Of a stretch of DNA of 64,000 bases, positions 61,728-64,000 are shown piece after piece (position 1 is the first letter of the stretch; every line of letters begins with the position of its first letter). The notes beneath the pieces were generated by a model, which had not been told where the DNA came from, ran no database searches, and worked only from the letters and a program-made list of their open reading frames with translations. A program made the position numbers and the translations under genes. The DNA comes from Planctomycetaceae bacterium. Lineage in GTDB: Bacteria > Planctomycetota > UBA1135 > GCA-002686595. The stretch is taken from NCBI GenBank assembly GCA_016125265.1, contig WGMC01000016.1:62001-126000 (forward strand). Direction: 5' to 3'.

Positions 61728-61948
61728 GGGTGGGGGTGGGGGTGCGCGTGCGCGCGGTGGCCCGCTGGCAACGCGCGCGGATCGGAATCGGGGGGTGGGT
61801 GGAGCGGCGACGGGGACGAAGGCGGTCCTCGGGTCCCGGACGGACAGCGGCCCGGACCGGATGGATCCGGGGCCTGGCGCACGGTCGGTATCGGCGGGGG
61901 GAGGACAACGGCTGGAGCCCGGCGCCGGGATCGTCGACCCTTTTTGCT

Positions 61949-62623
61949 TCAGGGCCCCGATTGGGGCGACCGAGGGGCGCGCAGCCTTTGGCGCAGGCGT
62001 TCGAGGTCCTCGGGGTTGTCCAAGTCGTCGAGCACGGCGGGGTCGTCCACGGGAAGAGTCCAGCGCGGCTCGGCGCGGTCGCGCAGGTGGCGCAGGGGCT
62101 CATCCGTGCCCATCGAGCCCAACGCCGCGGCCAACTCGGGGCCCAGGACGATCGGATGCCCCGCGCGCAAGGAGCCGCCGCGCTGGGCCGCCGGCGCGAG
62201 CCAGCCTCGCGGGGGCGAGCCCTTCGCGGCGAACTCCCGCGCGAGCGCGGCGAACACCGGCCCGCCCACGAGGGGCACGTCGACCGGCGCCACGCACAGC
62301 ACCCGGCCGGGAAGTTGCGCCTGGGCCAGCGCCAACCCACCCGTACGACCCGTAGCCCAGGCCGGATGGAACAGCGCTCGCGCCCGCGGGCCACCGGTTG
62401 CCGCCAGCGCGTCGAGGTGCGACTGGATCGGCCCGTGGTGTCCGCCCGTCACGACGACGGGCAGCTCGCCAGGCGCCGCGCCGTCCCACAGCGCGTGCCC
62501 CGCACGGAGCAGCCGCGCCAGCGCGCTCTGGCCGTCGAGGTCGACGAGCGCCTTGGGCTCGCCCAATCGCGCGCTGGCGCCGGCCGCGAGCACCACCAGG
62601 GCGATGGGCCGCGTCGCGCCCAC
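61949..62623 (-). CDS. MobA-like NTP transferase (molybdenum-cofactor type)
   Basis: A 224-residue protein. ALVVLAAGASARLGEPKALVDLDGQSALARLLRA is the nucleotide-binding signature LAAGxSxRxGxxKxL of MobA/MocA-type nucleotidyltransferases. CVAPVDVPLVGGPVF is the metal-binding (D-x-P) site, and AGHPIVLGPELAAAL fits the substrate strand. It would transfer a CMP or GMP moiety to molybdopterin or a related small molecule. No molybdenum-enzyme gene is nearby, so the true substrate is open (MocA-like, or sugar). The GTG at 62623 follows the upstream TGA without a gap (TGAGTG), so it is coupled to the lipoprotein gene. Confidence 0.88.
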   Translation of the reverse strand: MGATRPIALVVLAAGASARLGEPKALVDLDGQSALARLLRAGHALWDGAAPGELPVVVTGGHHGPIQSHLDALAATGGPRARALFHPAWATGRTGGLALAQAQLPGRVLCVAPVDVPLVGGPVFAALAREFAAKGSPPRGWLAPAAQRGGSLRAGHPIVLGPELAAALGSMGTDEPLRHLRDRAEPRWTLPVDDPAVLDDLDNPEDLERLRQRLRAPRSPQSGP

Positions 62624-63409
62624 TCAGAATCCGATCGAAACGCCCAAGAAGGGACCGTCGAGTTCGAGGTCCGCGCGCACCCGGTCGTCGCCGTCGTCGT
62701 AACCGACGTCGATGCCGATCCAGCGGTAACCGCCGACGAGGTGGCCCTGCACACCGGCGCTGAAGAGCTGCACGCGGGCGAGCAACTCGACGTCCAAGTA
62801 ATTCACGTCGACGTCGCCGATCTCCACATCCAGGAAACCGACGAGCAGATCCGCGTCCACGGGGCCGAAGGATGCACTCGCGCGCGCGGCGACGTAGGGC
62901 ACCGGTGCGACCTCGCTCGTGGTCACCACTTCGTTGGTGTTCGTGTCCTCGAGCTCGGCTTCGAAGTCCGCCAGGGCGAGGCCGAGGCCCAAACCCAGGT
63001 CGACGAACGGCAGCGGCAACACGGTGAACGTCGCCGTCACGCGCGACAGCCCCAGATCCAACTGGGAGACGACGTCGGAGTTCTCGGAGATCGTCACGCC
63101 GCCCAAGGTGAAGTCGGCGTCGACCGTGCCCTCGCCGTCGTAGTCGACCAGCAGTCCGTCGACGGTGAGTCGCAGCGGACCGCCGACGAGATCGACCCGC
63201 GGGGAGACCGCCACCGGATCGTCGTCGAGTCCCAGTTGGGACGCACTGCTGGTCGCAACCGAGTTCGAGTCCGACGCGCCGACGTCGCCGCTCAGTTCGA
63301 GCTGCTGCGCGCGCAGGGCGACGTCGATGGAAGGCGTCGCACAGCCGTAGAGACCGAGGGCGGCCGAAGCGAGGGCGGCGGCGGCGAGGGGGCTAGGGAG
63401 CTTGCGCAT
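62624..63409 (-). CDS. Lipid-anchored outer-membrane-type beta-barrel protein
   Basis: A 261-residue protein with a lipoprotein signal (PLAAAALASAALGLYGCATPS; Cys23). The remainder consists of strands alternating with Asp/Gly turns (VDLGLGLGLALADFEAELED, AVPYVAARASASFGPVDADLLVGF-like, YRWIGIDVGYDDGDDRVRADLELDGPFLGVSIGF) and ends in Phe, as in small outer-membrane barrels. No family is recognised. It is the upstream partner of the MobA-like gene with zero spacing, although a functional link is not apparent. Confidence 0.78.
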   Translation of the reverse strand: MRKLPSPLAAAALASAALGLYGCATPSIDVALRAQQLELSGDVGASDSNSVATSSASQLGLDDDPVAVSPRVDLVGGPLRLTVDGLLVDYDGEGTVDADFTLGGVTISENSDVVSQLDLGLSRVTATFTVLPLPFVDLGLGLGLALADFEAELEDTNTNEVVTTSEVAPVPYVAARASASFGPVDADLLVGFLDVEIGDVDVNYLDVELLARVQLFSAGVQGHLVGGYRWIGIDVGYDDGDDRVRADLELDGPFLGVSIGF

Positions 63410-63594
63410 GGCGTGTACCCGGGGGGTGGTGGGGGAGGCGCGGTTCCGCGCGATCATCGCGACCATCGGCCGCAGGGGTGCCCGTCGTTGGGGCCGAGAC
63501 CGCGCGGCGTTCCGCGACGGGGACTCGGGACCTCGCGAGTCCGGCGGGGGAGCGCCACTCGGGGCCCGCGGCCGCGGCCGACGCACCCCCGCCG

Positions 63595-63623
63595 TTGACA
63601 AGGCCCCGTCCGACCTGGATCCT
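63595..63623 (+). promoter_or_regulatory. Promoter of tRNA-His
   Basis: A perfect -35 TTGACA (63595-63600), a 17-bp spacer and GATCCT (63618-63623) as -10; a TATTGC overlaps its end with a longer spacer. The tRNA begins 64 bp after the -10. It is the only consensus sigma70-type -35 box I noticed in the window. Confidence 0.6.
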
Positions 63624-63687
63624 ATTGCCCCCTCGCCGTCGGCCCGCCGACGACGAAGGTGCCTGCGGAGCGATCCGCCGGGCGGTT

Positions 63688-63765
63688 GGTGGGTGTAGCT
63701 CAGTCGGTTAGAGCACGAGATTGTGGTTCTCGGGGTCGGGGGTTCGATTCCCCTCACTCACCCCA
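63688..63765 (+). tRNA. tRNA-His (anticodon GUG)
   Basis: A complete cloverleaf. The acceptor GTGGGTG pairs with CACTCAC, with the extra G(-1) at 63688 opposite C73 as is specific for tRNA-His. The D-arm is GCTCAGTCGGTTAGAGC. The anticodon stem is CGAGA/TCTCG with loop TTGTGGT and anticodon GTG at 63723-63725. The T-arm is GGGGG-TTCGATT-CCCCT. CCA is encoded (63763-63765). Confidence 0.97.
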
Positions 63766-63849
63766 ACACTCCCCGCGAAGGCCTGCTCGACGCGGGCGTC
63801 CGCGCCGCGGGCGCCGCCCGGCCACGTCAGCGCGAGGCGGGGACCGAAC

Positions 63850-64000
63850 ATGACCGTTCCCGAGCCCGGCCGCGACATCGGGGCCACCCGATTCTCGAAG
63901 CAAGAGCGCTTCGCCCCGCTGGGCGTCGAGGGGCAAAAGCGCCTCCTCGCATCGCGCGTGGTGGTTGTCGGCACGGGCGCACTCGGCGGCAGCGCGGCGC
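63850..64000 (+). CDS. ThiF/MoeB/HesA-family E1-like adenylyltransferase, N-terminal part
   Basis: The first 50 residues are visible. ATRFSKQERFAPLGVEGQKRLLASRVVVVGTGALGGSAA is the characteristic start (RYxRQ.x.....GxxGQ..L..SxVLVVGxGGLG) of MoeB/ThiF/HesA proteins, leading into the Gly-rich nucleotide-binding loop. Such enzymes adenylate the C-terminus of ThiS/MoaD-type sulfur carriers for thiamine or molybdopterin synthesis. The nearby MobA-like gene could point to molybdopterin, but the gene runs off the window and the two are on opposite strands. The ATG at 63850 lies 84 bp after the tRNA. Confidence 0.85.
   Translation, partial: MTVPEPGRDIGATRFSKQERFAPLGVEGQKRLLASRVVVVGTGALGGSAA

Overview
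The window is a GC-rich stretch (roughly 70% G+C by eye) of a Gram-negative-type bacterial chromosome. It carries many lipoprotein and signal-peptide genes, outer-membrane beta-barrel candidates, FG-GAP/ASPIC-UnbV proteins, large carboxypeptidase-regulatory-like (Ig-like) secreted proteins, a DUF4388 protein and a macroglobulin-like giant. That mix suggests a Planctomycetota-type organism; this is an inference from gene content, as no rRNA or other marker is present. There is no transposase, integrase, phage gene or CRISPR array. GTG starts are common, stop/start overlaps (GTGA, ATGA) link many same-strand neighbours, and several genes have a TAGGCT-like hexamer 7-9 nt before the start codon, as expected for leaderless mRNAs.

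Layout. 1-3.5 kb: tail of a cysteine desulfurase, a small hypothetical and a secreted CarboxypepD_reg-repeat protein, followed by an 8-bp microsatellite. 3.6-9.4 kb (minus strand): a Kelch protein, a GNAT acetyltransferase, a CpsD-like BY-kinase ATPase and a HEAT-like exported protein. 9.4-18.3 kb: biotin carboxylase, then (plus strand, 5 kb on) a GcdA-like carboxyltransferase and a biotin-carrier protein. Between them on the minus strand lies a translationally coupled trio of lipoproteins (TPR, ASPIC/UnbV, ASPIC/UnbV). 18.3-27 kb: an anchored SGNH hydrolase, several unrecognised secreted or anchored proteins and a MipA/OmpV outer-membrane protein. 27-31.8 kb: a two-gene SDR cluster, an M14 carboxypeptidase and a membrane protein. 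31.9-34.9 kb: a YtrA-type GntR regulator with its own palindromic operator, heading an ABC exporter operon.

35-43.3 kb: three tandem paralogous anchored proteins of about 850 residues that share near-identical ends, then an alkyltransferase-like (ATL) DNA repair protein. 43.7-48.1 kb (minus strand): a zinc uptake operon (His-rich exported protein, outer-membrane barrel, ZnuA, ZnuC, ZnuB). 48.2-57.9 kb (plus strand): TruD, a DUF4097 lipoprotein, AcpS and a 2089-residue macroglobulin-like protein. 58.6-63.4 kb (minus strand): a 1052-residue DUF4388 membrane protein, a MobA-like nucleotidyltransferase and a small lipid-anchored barrel. The window ends with tRNA-His (GUG), which has a recognisable promoter, and the start of a ThiF/MoeB-family E1-like gene.

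The most unusual non-coding content is two families of interspersed structured repeats. One is a palindromic element with tandem-repeat arms, present twice in opposite orientation (43.4 and 50.8 kb). The other is a 120-bp element present as two direct copies exactly 300 bp apart, with an inverted copy between them (58.0-58.4 kb), next to an 18-bp tandem array.
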